A DNA stretch of 64,000 bases from Lachnospiraceae bacterium (GCA_910575445.1 CAJTFW010000002.1:186001-250000), one strand, 5' to 3'. Shown: positions 9,365 to 19,655, numbered from the stretch's first letter. Translations and numbers: made by a program. The notes: a model not told the origin generated them from the letters alone.

Positions 9365-10135
9365 GCGTACCATATCAATTAATTTCTGCCCAAAGAGAGT
9401 TTTAACGCTTTGTTTTAGATAGAAGCTGCTTTCTCGTAAAAGCCAGGACAAAGAGATATGAAATATTCCAAGTTCTTTTTGCATCCTGTGTTTTTCCTTG
9501 TGGGAGAGTAGCTTATGGGTATCCGAATACCCGGAAATCTCATAGATAGAGACAGGATAGGGACAGTAGGTAAAAGTCTTGTCCTTTAGATACATGGACA
9601 AGAAAAAGTGATGGTCTGCACAGACTTTGTAGGTAATATCATAAGGATATTGAAGGAGAAGCTCCCGGCTAATAAAAGCCGATTGATGACAGAAGGCCAT
9701 CTCATAGGTAAGATGTGCAAGTGGAAGCGCCTTATAGAGCTTCTGGTTGCCCTGATAGATGCACAAAGCATCTCCGTAGAAAATCTGTGCATCGGGTGGA
9801 TTTTGAAAGATTTTCTCCAAAATCTTCGGGTCTGACAATAAATCGCCAGCATTTAGAAAGAGAAGCCAGGTTCCTCTGGCGATGCGTGCGCCTTTGTTCA
9901 TCGCATCATAGATACCTTGGTCAGGCTCGGATAAGGTATGGTAAGGTATCTGCTCTTTGGCGAAACGAGTGGAAGCTTGTTCTAGTAGCTCCATAGTGCC
10001 ATCGGCAGAGCCTCCGTCAATCACCAGATATTCAAATTGTCTCCATGTCTGTAACAGAACATTGTCCATCGTAGCTTGCACAGCGTCTCTCGACTGAAAA
10101 CATACAGTTATAATAGATAATACAGGATTTGACAT
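9347..10135 (-). CDS. family 2 glycosyltransferase (WcaA-like)
   Basis: 262 aa, single-domain GT-A enzyme. It begins [19 protein letters not shown] and has [15 protein letters not shown] near 35-50 and the [24 protein letters not shown] segment containing the nucleotide/metal region near 85-108. This is the WcaA/PGL3-p4 type common in O-antigen and exopolysaccharide loci. It is the only minus-strand gene of the glycan locus and faces the FAD enzyme, sharing its terminator. It likely adds one sugar to the lipid-linked intermediate at the cytoplasmic face. Its own promoter would lie in the 130-bp gap with the divergent gene at 10268. Confidence 0.85.
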   Translation of the reverse strand: MSNPVLSIITVCFQSRDAVQATMDNVLLQTWRQFEYLVIDGGSADGTMELLEQASTRFAKEQIPYHTLSEPDQGIYDAMNKGARIARGTWLLFLNAGDLLSDPKILEKIFQNPPDAQIFYGDALCIYQGNQKLYKALPLAHLTYEMAFCHQSAFISRELLLQYPYDITYKVCADHHFFLSMYLKDKTFTYCPYPVSIYEISGYSDTHKLLSHKEKHRMQKELGIFHISLSWLLRESSFYLKQSVKTLFGQKLIDMVRKSRLH

Positions 10136-10151
10136 AGTAGTTCTCCATTGG

Positions 10152-10179
10152 TTGTAATTGGCTTATGATGCATTATAAG
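10152..10179 (+). promoter_or_regulatory. possible sigma-A promoter upstream of the 10268 membrane gene
   Basis: TTGTAA, a 16-bp spacer and TATAAG lie in the divergent intergenic gap. The match is moderate, and the region is AT-rich, so this could be chance. Confidence 0.35.
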
Positions 10180-10267
10180 ATAAAATACAAAAGAGAACAA
10201 GAAGTATAATGACAAAAAGTTGAAAATAAGGTAGAATGTAGAAAACTATCAGAAGGTATAAAATATT

Positions 10268-11944
10268 ATGACAGAAAAGCAAAAAAATATAATAGCTTCT
10301 ATCAGCGCTTTTATTCTGTATATTCTTCTTATCAGGATGTTGATGCCTTTTGTCTATGGCATTATTGATGACCGCTCGATGATGGAGATTGTATCCGGGC
10401 AGTACTTAGGGCATCCTGATGCGCATACGATTTTTATGGGCTATTGGTATTCGCTTGTATTAGCGGGACTATATCGCCTGATGCCCAATGTAGACTGGTA
10501 TGCACTTTTATACCTTGTGATGCAAGGAATGTGCATCAGTCTGATAAGCTATCGACTGATAAGCAGATATACAGAGTGGATAAAGAAGCTGATAAGTCTT
10601 CTTATGTTCTATTTGCTCTACAGCACTCTGGGAATCCGTGCATTGACACAGCTTACCTTTACAACCACAGCAGCTGTCTTAGGAGTGACTGTAGTCTTTT
10701 GGTATCTGACAACCAGATATTTTACCATCAAAGATGTGGTAATTTTATCAGCGCTAGGCTTTCTTGCCTGTCAGGTGCGTGTCTCTGTGTTCTATATGAT
10801 TGTACCAGTCTGTGGAGTACTTTGGCTGTTTCGAATAAGTGATGTGCGAATGAGACAGAAGTGGCACCTTATGATTCCACTTATGGTTCTTGGGATTTTG
10901 CTGTTGGATATTTTGGGAAATCGCATCGGATATGGAAGTGCAAAGTGGCAGGCTTATCAACAATATAATGCAGAGCGTTCTCTGGTATACGATTATGCAG
11001 ACTATACATTTCCTATCTATGAGGAGGCAGAAGATTTCTATAACAGTATAGGAATTGAGAAAAAAAGTCGGGCAAGGACGCTTATCAATTACAATTATAC
11101 CGCAGATGCACGTATCTCACAGGAATTTTTTGGGGATTATATCAAAGCGTATCAGACAGCATATCCATCAGAAGAGACACTATTAGAAAAGATATGGCAA
11201 AGTACAAAGGATTATATAAAGGGTGTTCTAAATAAAAGATTTCATTTGCAACATATGTTGTCTTTAGGATTATATGTGCTGCTTATACTATGGTATCTTT
11301 TTAAAAAGAACTATCAAAAGAGCCTAAAGGTTATTGCTGTTATAGGAATACAAGTGCTTCTTTGGATTTATCTGCTCTATGAGGGACGAATTCCAGATCG
11401 GGTTATCTATACAATGAATCTGATGCTGACGGTCACGGCACTTCTGCTATGCTTAGAAATAGTAAAGAAAATTCCGGCAAAGCTGCGAGTCAATATGCTG
11501 TGCGTTGTATTTGTGATACTGTGTGTATTGGCCACCGCAGAGGGAACGAAAATTCGTCAGCAAAATCTGGAGATAAGTCACCGCAATCAAGAGATAGAAT
11601 CTTTAAAAGAATACTGTATGGAGCATCCTGAAAATTTTTATTTTAACGATGTCACCTCCTTAGCTTTTACTACCTATAATGTACACCTCTGGCAGAAGAC
11701 ACCGTATCAGATGAACTATATGTCCCTTGGGGACTGGATGAGTTTTAGCCCTGTCTGGGAAGAAAAGTTATTGCAACATAAGATAACAAGCGTACAAGAA
11801 GCACTGTATCAACAAGACTATGTATATCTAATCTGTAGCTTTGACAAAGGGTTAGAATATCTAATCTCCCTGTATGACAATGTAACTTGTACAGAAATCG
11901 ACAAAATCCCCGGATTTCATATTTACAGGCTCCAATCCTTGTAA
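10268..11944 (+). CDS. large polytopic membrane protein, GT-C-like, function unknown
   Basis: 558 aa. About ten hydrophobic segments occupy residues 10-205 and 320-440, with long soluble loops. The first outer loop contains GIIDDRSMMEIVSGQYLGHPDAH; a DD motif after the first membrane helix is the place where GT-C transferases and related glycan enzymes hold their catalytic acid. The C-terminal 120 residues are soluble (NFYFNDVTSLAFTTYNVHLW). It is similar in plan to the protein at 20663-22234, suggesting two distant members of one lineage-specific group. Function is inferred from location only. Confidence 0.6.
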   Translation: MTEKQKNIIASISAFILYILLIRMLMPFVYGIIDDRSMMEIVSGQYLGHPDAHTIFMGYWYSLVLAGLYRLMPNVDWYALLYLVMQGMCISLISYRLISRYTEWIKKLISLLMFYLLYSTLGIRALTQLTFTTTAAVLGVTVVFWYLTTRYFTIKDVVILSALGFLACQVRVSVFYMIVPVCGVLWLFRISDVRMRQKWHLMIPLMVLGILLLDILGNRIGYGSAKWQAYQQYNAERSLVYDYADYTFPIYEEAEDFYNSIGIEKKSRARTLINYNYTADARISQEFFGDYIKAYQTAYPSEETLLEKIWQSTKDYIKGVLNKRFHLQHMLSLGLYVLLILWYLFKKNYQKSLKVIAVIGIQVLLWIYLLYEGRIPDRVIYTMNLMLTVTALLLCLEIVKKIPAKLRVNMLCVVFVILCVLATAEGTKIRQQNLEISHRNQEIESLKEYCMEHPENFYFNDVTSLAFTTYNVHLWQKTPYQMNYMSLGDWMSFSPVWEEKLLQHKITSVQEALYQQDYVYLICSFDKGLEYLISLYDNVTCTEIDKIPGFHIYRLQSL

Positions 11945-12006
11945 AAGAAGTAAGAAAGTGCTAAAATACTACTATTCATGGGTAAAAATAAGAGGGAAAC
12001 AGTGCA

Positions 12007-13359
12007 ATGGATAAAATTGACCAGTACAAACGAATGATGCGGCTTCTTATCGCCGCCTTGGAAATCCTGTTAGAGACCATATGCTTTGCGGTTATCTGGT
12101 TTGGCATCTATAACGAGCGGATGAGGCATCCATTTGAAAATAAAGGAAATATCATGATGGTGGGCTTCTATGCATTTTATCTGCTTATCTTTGTCTATCT
12201 GTATGGAGGCATGAAGTACGCCTATTTTCAAAAAGGCCAGTTGATTTTGTCGCAGACACTTGGAACGCTGATTGGCAATGCGGTGATTTATTTTCAGATT
12301 ATTATGGTATTTGGTATGTTTCCATTTCCTACTGTATGGCCTATCGTGATTATCAGTGTTGTGGATTTTCTGATAATTTGGCTTCTGAACCAAATATCAG
12401 CGCCTGTCTTTAAGAAGATGTTTCCTCCTAAAAAGCTTCTGCTTATCTGTGATTTAAGCGCTAAGGAGAATCTGATACAGAAGCTTTCTAGCAGAAAAGA
12501 TTTGTATGAGATTTATAAATGTGTATCTTCTAACGAGCCACTCTACCGGCTGAAGATAGAAGTACAAAACTGTGATGCGATGATGCTCTATGGTCTAGAG
12601 GAGCAGAAGCGCAATCTGCTGATTAAATATTGTTATGAGCGTTCCATTCGTATCTATGTGGCGCCGGAGATTACGGATATTTTGCTTCGGGGTGCAGACA
12701 GAGTACATTCTTTTGATACACCGTTTTTGCTGCTTCGCAACTATGGGCCATCATTTGAGCAGCGAATTGTCAAACGTCTGATGGATATTTTGCTATCAGG
12801 AATCCTGCTTTTGCTTACGTCGCCTTTTATGCTATTGACAGCGCTAGCGATTAAGTTAGAAGACAGAGGACCAGCTCTTTTTAAACAAGAACGAGTCACC
12901 GTAAATGGCAGGAAATTCTGGATTTATAAATTTCGCAGTATGATTGTGGATGCAGAGAAGCATGGGGCACAGTTTTCCAGTAAAAATGACAGCAGGATTA
13001 CCAAAGTGGGGAGATTTATCCGTGCCACGCGTCTAGACGAGCTGCCGCAGCTTCTCAATATTATCAAAGGTGATATGAGTATTGTAGGGCCGCGCCCGGA
13101 GAGGCAGCAATATATTGAAGAATTCTGTCAGGAGACGCCAGAATTTATCTATCGGCTAAAGGTCAAGGCAGGGCTTACTGGCTATGCACAGATTTATGGA
13201 AAATACAATACAACCCCTTTAGACAAGTTGAAGCTGGATTTGATGTATATTGAGACGTATTCGCTTCTTCTGGATATTCGACTGATTTTTTTGACACTGA
13301 AGATTATGTTTATGAAGGAAAGCACGGAGGGCGTGGAGGATGGACAAAACCATGCGTAG
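12007..13359 (+). CDS. polyprenyl-phosphate sugar-1-phosphate transferase (initiating glycosyltransferase)
   Basis: 450 aa. The N-terminal half has four to five membrane helices (about residues 15-135). The C-terminal half is the PglC/WbaP-type catalytic domain: RLMDILLSGILLLLTSPFML helix, FKQERVTVNGRKFWIYKFRSM near 292-312, and TRLDELPQLLNIIKGDMSIVGPRPER near 343-368. These enzymes move a sugar-1-phosphate from its UDP donor to undecaprenyl phosphate and so start each repeat unit. It is the natural first committed step for this locus. The next gene starts 20 bp before its stop. Confidence 0.9.
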   Translation: MDKIDQYKRMMRLLIAALEILLETICFAVIWFGIYNERMRHPFENKGNIMMVGFYAFYLLIFVYLYGGMKYAYFQKGQLILSQTLGTLIGNAVIYFQIIMVFGMFPFPTVWPIVIISVVDFLIIWLLNQISAPVFKKMFPPKKLLLICDLSAKENLIQKLSSRKDLYEIYKCVSSNEPLYRLKIEVQNCDAMMLYGLEEQKRNLLIKYCYERSIRIYVAPEITDILLRGADRVHSFDTPFLLLRNYGPSFEQRIVKRLMDILLSGILLLLTSPFMLLTALAIKLEDRGPALFKQERVTVNGRKFWIYKFRSMIVDAEKHGAQFSSKNDSRITKVGRFIRATRLDELPQLLNIIKGDMSIVGPRPERQQYIEEFCQETPEFIYRLKVKAGLTGYAQIYGKYNTTPLDKLKLDLMYIETYSLLLDIRLIFLTLKIMFMKESTEGVEDGQNHA

Positions 13360-14614
13360 ATTTTGGATATTGAATCACTATGCAACGACCCCTAAGACCG
13401 GGCCGATGCTTCGCCATTTTTATTTTGCCAAATGTCTGAAGGACAGAGAGATTGAGACTACGGTTTTTGCTGCCAATGAGCTGCACCAGACCGGCGATAC
13501 CGTTGACACCCATGGGAAGCCTTATCTTCGCACCGAAGAGCAAGGGGTTCCCTTTGTCTTTGTTAAGACAAGCAAATATCAGGGCAATGGCTTCTCCCGT
13601 GTGAAAAATATGTTGTCCTTTTTCTTTGGACTACTTCGGGTAGCCAAAGGTTATGCCAGAACATATGGTCGACCGGATGTGATTATGGGCTCTAGTGCGC
13701 ATCCTTTGACCAGCATTGCAGGGATATTGTTAGCGAGAAGATTTCATGTGCCAGCGATTGTGGAAGTGCGGGATTTGTGGCCAGAAGCCATCTTTTCTTT
13801 TGGGAAGGTGAAGATGGACAGCCTTGTTGGAAAACTGTTAAGTGCTGGTGAATATTGGATGTACCGGCATGCAGATGCGATTGTCTTTACAAAAGAAGGC
13901 GATGTGGACCATATCAAAGAGATGGGATGGGATAAGGAGCACGGCGGTAAGATAGACCTTACGAAGTGCTATTATGTCAACAATGGCGTACAACTAAAAG
14001 ATTATGATAAAAGTATCAAAAAAGATATTTTACCTGATAGAGACCTTACTTCAGACAGTTTTAAAGTCGTCTATACCGGGACAATCCGTCCGGTCAACAA
14101 TGTGGGAAATCTATTAGATACCGCAAAGCTTTTAGAGGATTATCCCGATATTCAGTTTCTTATCTATGGAGGTGGCAGCCAGTTAGAGGAACTAAAAGAG
14201 CGGGCAGAGAAAGAGTCACTTCACAACGTAATCTTTAAAGGCTTTGTGGAGAAAAAATATATTCCCTATATTTTAAGCCGTTCTTCTGTCAATATCCTTA
14301 ACTATTCTCAATCGCAGTACAACTGGTCAAGAGGAAACAGCTCTAATAAGCTATTTGAATATATGGCAAGCGGCAAGCCGATTATTTCTACTGTAAAGAT
14401 GGGGTATTGCATCCTAGAGAAATATCAGTGCGGGCGCTCCCTTGAGACTTGTACACCAAGGGCTTTGGCAGACGAGATTCTAAAGATTTATCAGATGCCA
14501 GACGGCGCATACAAAAAGATGGCAGAAAATGCCAGAGAAGGCGCAAAGGATTTTGACTTCTCTGTACTGACAGAGCGATTGTATCAGGTGATTGAGGATG
14601 TTAAAAAAGATTGA
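13340..14614 (+). CDS. GT4 glycosyltransferase, WbuB-like
   Basis: 424 aa GT-B enzyme. The N-terminus MRRFWILNHYATTPKTGPMLRH and the segment VIMGSSAHPLTSIAGILLARR, then VEVRDLWPEA, match the WbuB group (N-acetyl-L-fucosamine or related second-sugar transferases). The donor-site lobe has YTGTIRPVNNVGNLL and the EX7E region around SSNKLFEYMASGKPIIST. Two start options exist, ATG 13340 or ATG 13352, the second giving the natural MRRFWILN start. It is read in an overlapping chain with the initiating transferase before it and the heparinase-like gene after it, so it probably adds the second sugar. Confidence 0.85.
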   Translation: MDKTMRRFWILNHYATTPKTGPMLRHFYFAKCLKDREIETTVFAANELHQTGDTVDTHGKPYLRTEEQGVPFVFVKTSKYQGNGFSRVKNMLSFFFGLLRVAKGYARTYGRPDVIMGSSAHPLTSIAGILLARRFHVPAIVEVRDLWPEAIFSFGKVKMDSLVGKLLSAGEYWMYRHADAIVFTKEGDVDHIKEMGWDKEHGGKIDLTKCYYVNNGVQLKDYDKSIKKDILPDRDLTSDSFKVVYTGTIRPVNNVGNLLDTAKLLEDYPDIQFLIYGGGSQLEELKERAEKESLHNVIFKGFVEKKYIPYILSRSSVNILNYSQSQYNWSRGNSSNKLFEYMASGKPIISTVKMGYCILEKYQCGRSLETCTPRALADEILKIYQMPDGAYKKMAENAREGAKDFDFSVLTERLYQVIEDVKKD

Positions 14615-16274
14615 AAATTATTACTGGACATTAAAATATTTAAAAAAGAGCCAACTCTGTTATCTACTAAAAAATCGCTTGAAGCGTGGAAAGAAGGCAA
14701 TTGTAAGAGTAAAGGCACCTAAGACTTCTGTACTTCCATTGTGGATAGAAGAACTAGATGAAAATAAAGAATACCTTGCGCGTTTTTCGGTGGAGGAGAT
14801 TTTAAAAGGGAATGTGACACTTCTTCATGAACGCGGAAAGCCTGAAGGGAAGAACTGGGAAAATCCAGATAAATCGCATCTATGGAATTTTAATCTGCAC
14901 TATCTGGAATTTTTGATTCCATTAGCAGCTGCCTACAAAGAGGAAGCAGACGCACGCTATTATCGCTGCTTTCGCAGATATTGCAGAAGATGGATACAGG
15001 ATAATGAGGACGGCAGTAAAGATGGCTGGCATCCCTATACAATCTCTCTTCGCCTGACCAATCTGTGGATTTGCCTTAGTGGTTTTGGGGAGATTGTGCA
15101 GATGGATATGGAGTTTTTGCAGGAACTAGAGGATAGTATGTATGCACAATATCTGCATCTGCAAAAGACATTAGAGCGCCATCTTTTGGGAAATCACTAT
15201 TTTGAAAATATAAAGGCAGTGTTACTAGGAGCACTGTATTTTCAGGAGACAGAGGTCTATCAGAAGTATCGAAAGCTGTTGCAAAATGAGATAAAGGAAC
15301 AGATTTTAGCAGATGGGGTACATTATGAGAGAAGTCTTATGTATCATAAGATTATATTAGAAGATTTAATGCGTGTAGCAAGAGTGATGATGGAGACAGA
15401 TGATGCACCATTTTATAAAGAACTTTGGGATACAATAAAAAAGATGATAAATGCATTGTATTCTATAGAAGGAGATATGGGGCATACACCGCTGTTTAAT
15501 GATGCCGGAGATGGTGTGGCAAGACCTTATGAAAGCCTTTTCTGTGCAGCGCTATATGGATTTACGATATTGCCAGAATGGAGGCCAACATTTAAGGAAG
15601 CTGGCTATTATTGTTTAGAAAATAACAATCTAAAATTAATATTTGATGCAGGAGAGATAGCTCCTGATTATATGCCAGGACATGGACACTGCGATGGGTT
15701 GAGTTTTGAACTTTCCATAGCAAAAGTTCCACTGTTTGTAAATGCAGGAACCGGGCAGTATCAAGGACCACTTCGCGCATATTTTCGGAGCACAGCGGCA
15801 CACAATACCGTGGTTGTCGATGGAGAAGAACAGTCGGAGTGTTGGGGAGAGCACAGGGTAGGGAAGAGGATTCGCAAGGTATCAGGAAGCTGTGGGGAAG
15901 ATTGGGTAAAAGGAAGCCTGACTAGCTGTACTAGGAAACGCCATTCTCGAAAAATAACACTAAAAGAAGTGGATGAAAGGCATACCTTGACTATCTTAGA
16001 CAAAGTACAAGGACATGCAAAGGCGTATCTGCACTTGGCACCAGGATTTGAATACCGGCAGATAGGAAAGCATATCGTTGTAAAATTTGCAGGCAGAGAC
16101 CTTCGCAGAATCTGTGAGATTAAAGTGGAGAAGAATGACCAGGTAACTATTCACCGGGAAGGGACGCTGTGCTCCTATGCGCCAGAGTTTGGAAAGATAG
16201 AGCAGATACAAGTATTGGAGATTGCCTGGGATGGTAGAGATAAAGCACATAAAATCGAGATAAAGTTTGGTTAG
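14598..16274 (+). CDS. heparinase II/III-like protein (alginate-lyase family)
   Basis: 558 aa. The N-terminal two thirds form an alpha-helical toroid typical of the family (WNFNLHYLEFLIPLAAAYK, GNHYFENIKAVLLGALYF, HYERSLMYHKIILEDLMRVA). The C-terminal heparinase II/III beta domain begins around GHGHCDGLSFEL, with the conserved His/Tyr active-site region. No signal peptide is visible. ATG 14598 is preferred over TTG 14592 because AGGTGA sits at good spacing. Cytoplasmic members of this family recur inside O-antigen-type loci next to WbuB and bi-domain oxidoreductases, exactly as here. What they do there is not settled; polymer trimming or a uronate-linked synthetic role are possibilities. Confidence 0.8.
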   Translation: MLKKIENYYWTLKYLKKSQLCYLLKNRLKRGKKAIVRVKAPKTSVLPLWIEELDENKEYLARFSVEEILKGNVTLLHERGKPEGKNWENPDKSHLWNFNLHYLEFLIPLAAAYKEEADARYYRCFRRYCRRWIQDNEDGSKDGWHPYTISLRLTNLWICLSGFGEIVQMDMEFLQELEDSMYAQYLHLQKTLERHLLGNHYFENIKAVLLGALYFQETEVYQKYRKLLQNEIKEQILADGVHYERSLMYHKIILEDLMRVARVMMETDDAPFYKELWDTIKKMINALYSIEGDMGHTPLFNDAGDGVARPYESLFCAALYGFTILPEWRPTFKEAGYYCLENNNLKLIFDAGEIAPDYMPGHGHCDGLSFELSIAKVPLFVNAGTGQYQGPLRAYFRSTAAHNTVVVDGEEQSECWGEHRVGKRIRKVSGSCGEDWVKGSLTSCTRKRHSRKITLKEVDERHTLTILDKVQGHAKAYLHLAPGFEYRQIGKHIVVKFAGRDLRRICEIKVEKNDQVTIHREGTLCSYAPEFGKIEQIQVLEIAWDGRDKAHKIEIKFG

Positions 16275-16291
16275 AGAGAAGAGGAAATAGA

Positions 16292-17515
16292 ATGATTAAT
16301 GTAGTAGGACTTGGCTATATCGGTCTTCCAACTGCGCTGATGCTTGCAGCACATGATGTAAAGGTCGTTGGAACAGACTATAATCAAAACTTAGTGGATA
16401 CACTAAGGGAAGGAAAGACCACATTTGAAGAGGAAGGCTTGGAGGAACTTTTTAAGACTGCCGTAAAAAAGGGTATTACTTTTTCCAGGGAATACCAAAG
16501 CACAGACCTATATATTATAGCAGTGCCAACCCCCTACGACAAAGCCAGCAAGAAAGTAGACGCAAGTTATGTTGCAGGGGCGGTCAAAGCTGTGATGGAG
16601 GTCTGCCAAAAAGGAGCGACGATTGTCGTAGAATCCACCGTCTCACCAGGAACGATTGATAGATACGTCCGCCCTGTCGTGGAGGAAAAGGGCTTTGTGA
16701 TTGGCGAAGATATCCATCTTGCCCATGCACCTGAGCGTATTATTCCCGGAAATATGGTCTATGAACTAAAGCATAATTCCCGCACCATCGGCGCTGATAA
16801 GAGAGAAATCGGAGAAAAAGTCAAAACACTCTATCAGTCCTTTTGCGAAGGCGAGATTGTTGTCACCGATATTCGCACTGCAGAGATGACAAAGGTCGTG
16901 GAAAATACCTTTCGGGATATCAATATTGCATTTGCCAATGAGCTTGCCAAAATCTGCCGCTCGGACAATATGGATGTCTATGAGATTATCCGAATCGCCA
17001 ATAAGCATCCCAGAGTCAATATCCTCTCTCCGGGTCCTGGCGTCGGCGGTCACTGTATCTCTGTAGACCCTTGGTTCTTAGTTGGTGATTATCCGGGGCT
17101 TGCCAATATTATCTTATCTGCCCGCAAGATTAACGACTCGATGCCAGATTTTGTTCTTGAGCGGATTCGCACAATTATGAAAGAACATCAGATATCAGAT
17201 GTCGGACGAGTTGGCCTCTATGGTCTCACTTACAAGGAAAATGTAGATGATATGCGGGAAAGCCCAACGCTTCAGATGCTAGAGAGCATGGAACGCCATC
17301 TGTGCGGTGGACAGATTCGGGTATATGACCCCTATGTAGTGCAGGATATTGTTCCGCATCAATATCATCAGCTAGACGCTTTCCTTCAGGATATTGATTT
17401 GATAGTGCTGATGGTGGGTCACGACGAAATCAAAGAAAATATGGAAAAATTACAGGGAAAGATTATCTTAGATACCAGACATATCTGTTTTCTTGAGGGA
17501 ACTTATCGTCTGTAG
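16292..17515 (+). CDS. wecC: UDP-N-acetyl-D-mannosaminuronate dehydrogenase
   Basis: 407 aa, a four-electron nucleotide-sugar dehydrogenase that oxidises UDP-ManNAc at C6 to the uronate using two NAD+. The N-terminal Rossmann motif is VVGLGYIGLPTALMLA. VESTVSPGT lies near 113-121, and the catalytic cysteine is Cys255 in GVGGHCISVDPWFL; the SVDPWF reading is the WecC signature rather than that of UDP-glucose dehydrogenases. The C-terminal domain contains GLTYKENVDDMRESPTLQML. It pairs with wecB 13 kb upstream. It follows the heparinase-like gene after 17 bp and overlaps the usable starts of the next gene only slightly. Confidence 0.92.
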   Translation: MINVVGLGYIGLPTALMLAAHDVKVVGTDYNQNLVDTLREGKTTFEEEGLEELFKTAVKKGITFSREYQSTDLYIIAVPTPYDKASKKVDASYVAGAVKAVMEVCQKGATIVVESTVSPGTIDRYVRPVVEEKGFVIGEDIHLAHAPERIIPGNMVYELKHNSRTIGADKREIGEKVKTLYQSFCEGEIVVTDIRTAEMTKVVENTFRDINIAFANELAKICRSDNMDVYEIIRIANKHPRVNILSPGPGVGGHCISVDPWFLVGDYPGLANIILSARKINDSMPDFVLERIRTIMKEHQISDVGRVGLYGLTYKENVDDMRESPTLQMLESMERHLCGGQIRVYDPYVVQDIVPHQYHQLDAFLQDIDLIVLMVGHDEIKENMEKLQGKIILDTRHICFLEGTYRL

Positions 17516-17528
17516 AATGGAGAAAAAG

Positions 17529-19655
17529 ATGAAACAACTGTTTTTAAATGTAAAAGACGGCACCGTAAAGCTTCTCAATCAGCCAATGCCAGCTGTCAAA
17601 GACAATATGGCACTGATTGAGAGTCTCTATACCATTGTAAGCGCTGGAACAGAGCGCGGCCTTGCATCCTTTGGCGGGAAAAATCTGGTACAAAAAGCTA
17701 TCGAGCGCCCGGACCAGGTGAAAAAAGTGTTGGAAAAGCTCTCGACAGATGGCATTGTTACAACGATGGAGAGTGCTTTCCATAAGCTGGCAGAGCCTAT
17801 GCCTATGGGGTATTCCGGCGTTGGCCGTGTGATTGCCTGTGGAAAAGGGGTAACAGAAGTAAAAGCGGGCGATATTGTGGCGATGGTTGGTACAGCCTAT
17901 CACTGTGAGATTAACCGAGTCAGCCGGACGATGTTGACAAAAGTACCAGAAGAACTAATTGACTATCGCCAAGCAGCATTCTGCGCGCTTGGTGGGATTG
18001 CCCTAGAAGGCATCCATCAGGCAGAAGTGGTACCAGGAGAGACCGTAGCCGTTATCGGTATGGGGCTTCTAGGACATATTGTCAGCAGGATTTTAGATGC
18101 CTATGGCTGCGATGTGATTGGCTATGATGTGGCAGATAAGCAGCTTATGGGGACAAGACTAAAGGCATTTATTCACTCGGAAGATGACAGTGCTGTGGAT
18201 ATGACTAAGACACTGACGCGCGGACGCGGCGTTGATAAGGTGATTATCACAGCCGCAACAGACAGTAATGCTCCGATGGATTTGGCGGCAGCGATTACAA
18301 GAGACCGGGCTATTATCTGCATGATTGGCGTTACACAGATGCATATTGACAGAAGACCCTACTATGAGAGGGAGCTTTCTTTTCGAATCGCCCGCTCATA
18401 TGGTGCTGGTCGCTATGATGCCACCTATGAAGAACAGGGGATTGACTATCCGATTGGCTATGTGCGTTTTACTGAAGGGCGCAACATTGAGGAATTTGTA
18501 CGTCTGCTTGCACAAAAGCGTATGGAAGTCTCAGATTTGATTACGCATGAGATACCATTTGAACAGGCAGCAGACGCCTATGAGATGATTACCAAAAATC
18601 CCAACAAAGAACACTATATTGGTGTCCTTCTAAAATACAGTGACAACAAAGAAAAATGGAAGACAACCATACGTAGCGCTCATGCAAAAAGAACATGCTC
18701 TGGCTCGAAAGTGCCACTAGGACTGATAGGAGCCGGGAATTTTGCGCGCAGCACCATGCTTCCTGTGATGAAAGAAAGTGGAAAATATGAATTTCGTGGT
18801 CTGGCCACCACAGGCGGCGTAGGCGGTGCACAGGCCAATGATATTGCATCCTTTTCTTATACGACGAACAATTATAAGAAGCTCCTTGAAGACCCGGAGA
18901 TTGAGCTGATTGCAGTCTCCACACAACACAGCAGCCATGCCCGTTTTGTGGTGGAAGCATTAAAAGCAGGGAAGAGTGTCTACTGCGAAAAGCCTCTGTG
19001 CCTGACTTTGTCTGAGCTTTCAGAGATAAAAGACGCCTATGAAAATGCCGAAGGAGAGCTTTTCTGTGGTATGAATAGAAGACATGCCCCTTTGATTAGG
19101 CAGATAAAAAAAGAATTAAAGACAGACCAGATACCAGCCGTATATGATTTTATTGCCAACGCAGGATTTATCCCCAAAGACCACTGGGTGCACGATGAAG
19201 CAGCAGGCGGCGGACGAATCTTAGGAGAAGCATGTCACTTTGTAGATTTGCTTCAGTATTTAGATGGCAGCGAGCTTACAGACCTTCGGGTAACTGCCGC
19301 ACACAATAACGCCTATCCAATGAATGACAATGTGCTGCTTACCCTGACATTTGCATCAGGGGCGATTGGAAATATTGTCTATTCCTCGATGGGATCCAAA
19401 AAATATCCAAAGGAGCAGCTGCGCATCCTTTCAAATGGAGCGGTCTATGAGATGGACAACTTTATTCGCCTGAAGAAATACGGAAGCAGCAAATCCGTCA
19501 AAGAAAAACTAGAGCAGGACAAAGGTATCAAGGCAGAATATGACTATATCTGTCAGGTACTTCGGGGGAAATGTAAAAATACCGCGATTTTGGATGCCTT
19601 TCTTGGCCAGGAGATGCTGATAAAAGGAATGCAGAAAGTGAAGTCGTCTTTATGA
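17529..19655 (+). CDS. bi-domain oxidoreductase: zinc-type alcohol dehydrogenase fused to Gfo/Idh/MocA
   Basis: 708 aa from the chosen start. The first about 360 residues are a medium-chain dehydrogenase (GYSGVGRVIACGKGVTEVKAGD, then GETVAVIGMGLLGHIVSRIL). The rest is a Gfo/Idh/MocA enzyme (PLGLIGAGNFARSTMLPVM, then AGKSVYCEKPLCLTLSEL with the EKP catalytic lysine). ATG 17529 has GGAG at 7 bp and is better than the upstream in-frame codons. Such fusions are found beside heparinase-like genes in polysaccharide loci and are thought to modify nucleotide or lipid-linked sugars; no substrate is established. It is coupled to the next gene by a 4-bp overlap. Confidence 0.85.
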   Translation: MKQLFLNVKDGTVKLLNQPMPAVKDNMALIESLYTIVSAGTERGLASFGGKNLVQKAIERPDQVKKVLEKLSTDGIVTTMESAFHKLAEPMPMGYSGVGRVIACGKGVTEVKAGDIVAMVGTAYHCEINRVSRTMLTKVPEELIDYRQAAFCALGGIALEGIHQAEVVPGETVAVIGMGLLGHIVSRILDAYGCDVIGYDVADKQLMGTRLKAFIHSEDDSAVDMTKTLTRGRGVDKVIITAATDSNAPMDLAAAITRDRAIICMIGVTQMHIDRRPYYERELSFRIARSYGAGRYDATYEEQGIDYPIGYVRFTEGRNIEEFVRLLAQKRMEVSDLITHEIPFEQAADAYEMITKNPNKEHYIGVLLKYSDNKEKWKTTIRSAHAKRTCSGSKVPLGLIGAGNFARSTMLPVMKESGKYEFRGLATTGGVGGAQANDIASFSYTTNNYKKLLEDPEIELIAVSTQHSSHARFVVEALKAGKSVYCEKPLCLTLSELSEIKDAYENAEGELFCGMNRRHAPLIRQIKKELKTDQIPAVYDFIANAGFIPKDHWVHDEAAGGGRILGEACHFVDLLQYLDGSELTDLRVTAAHNNAYPMNDNVLLTLTFASGAIGNIVYSSMGSKKYPKEQLRILSNGAVYEMDNFIRLKKYGSSKSVKEKLEQDKGIKAEYDYICQVLRGKCKNTAILDAFLGQEMLIKGMQKVKSSL

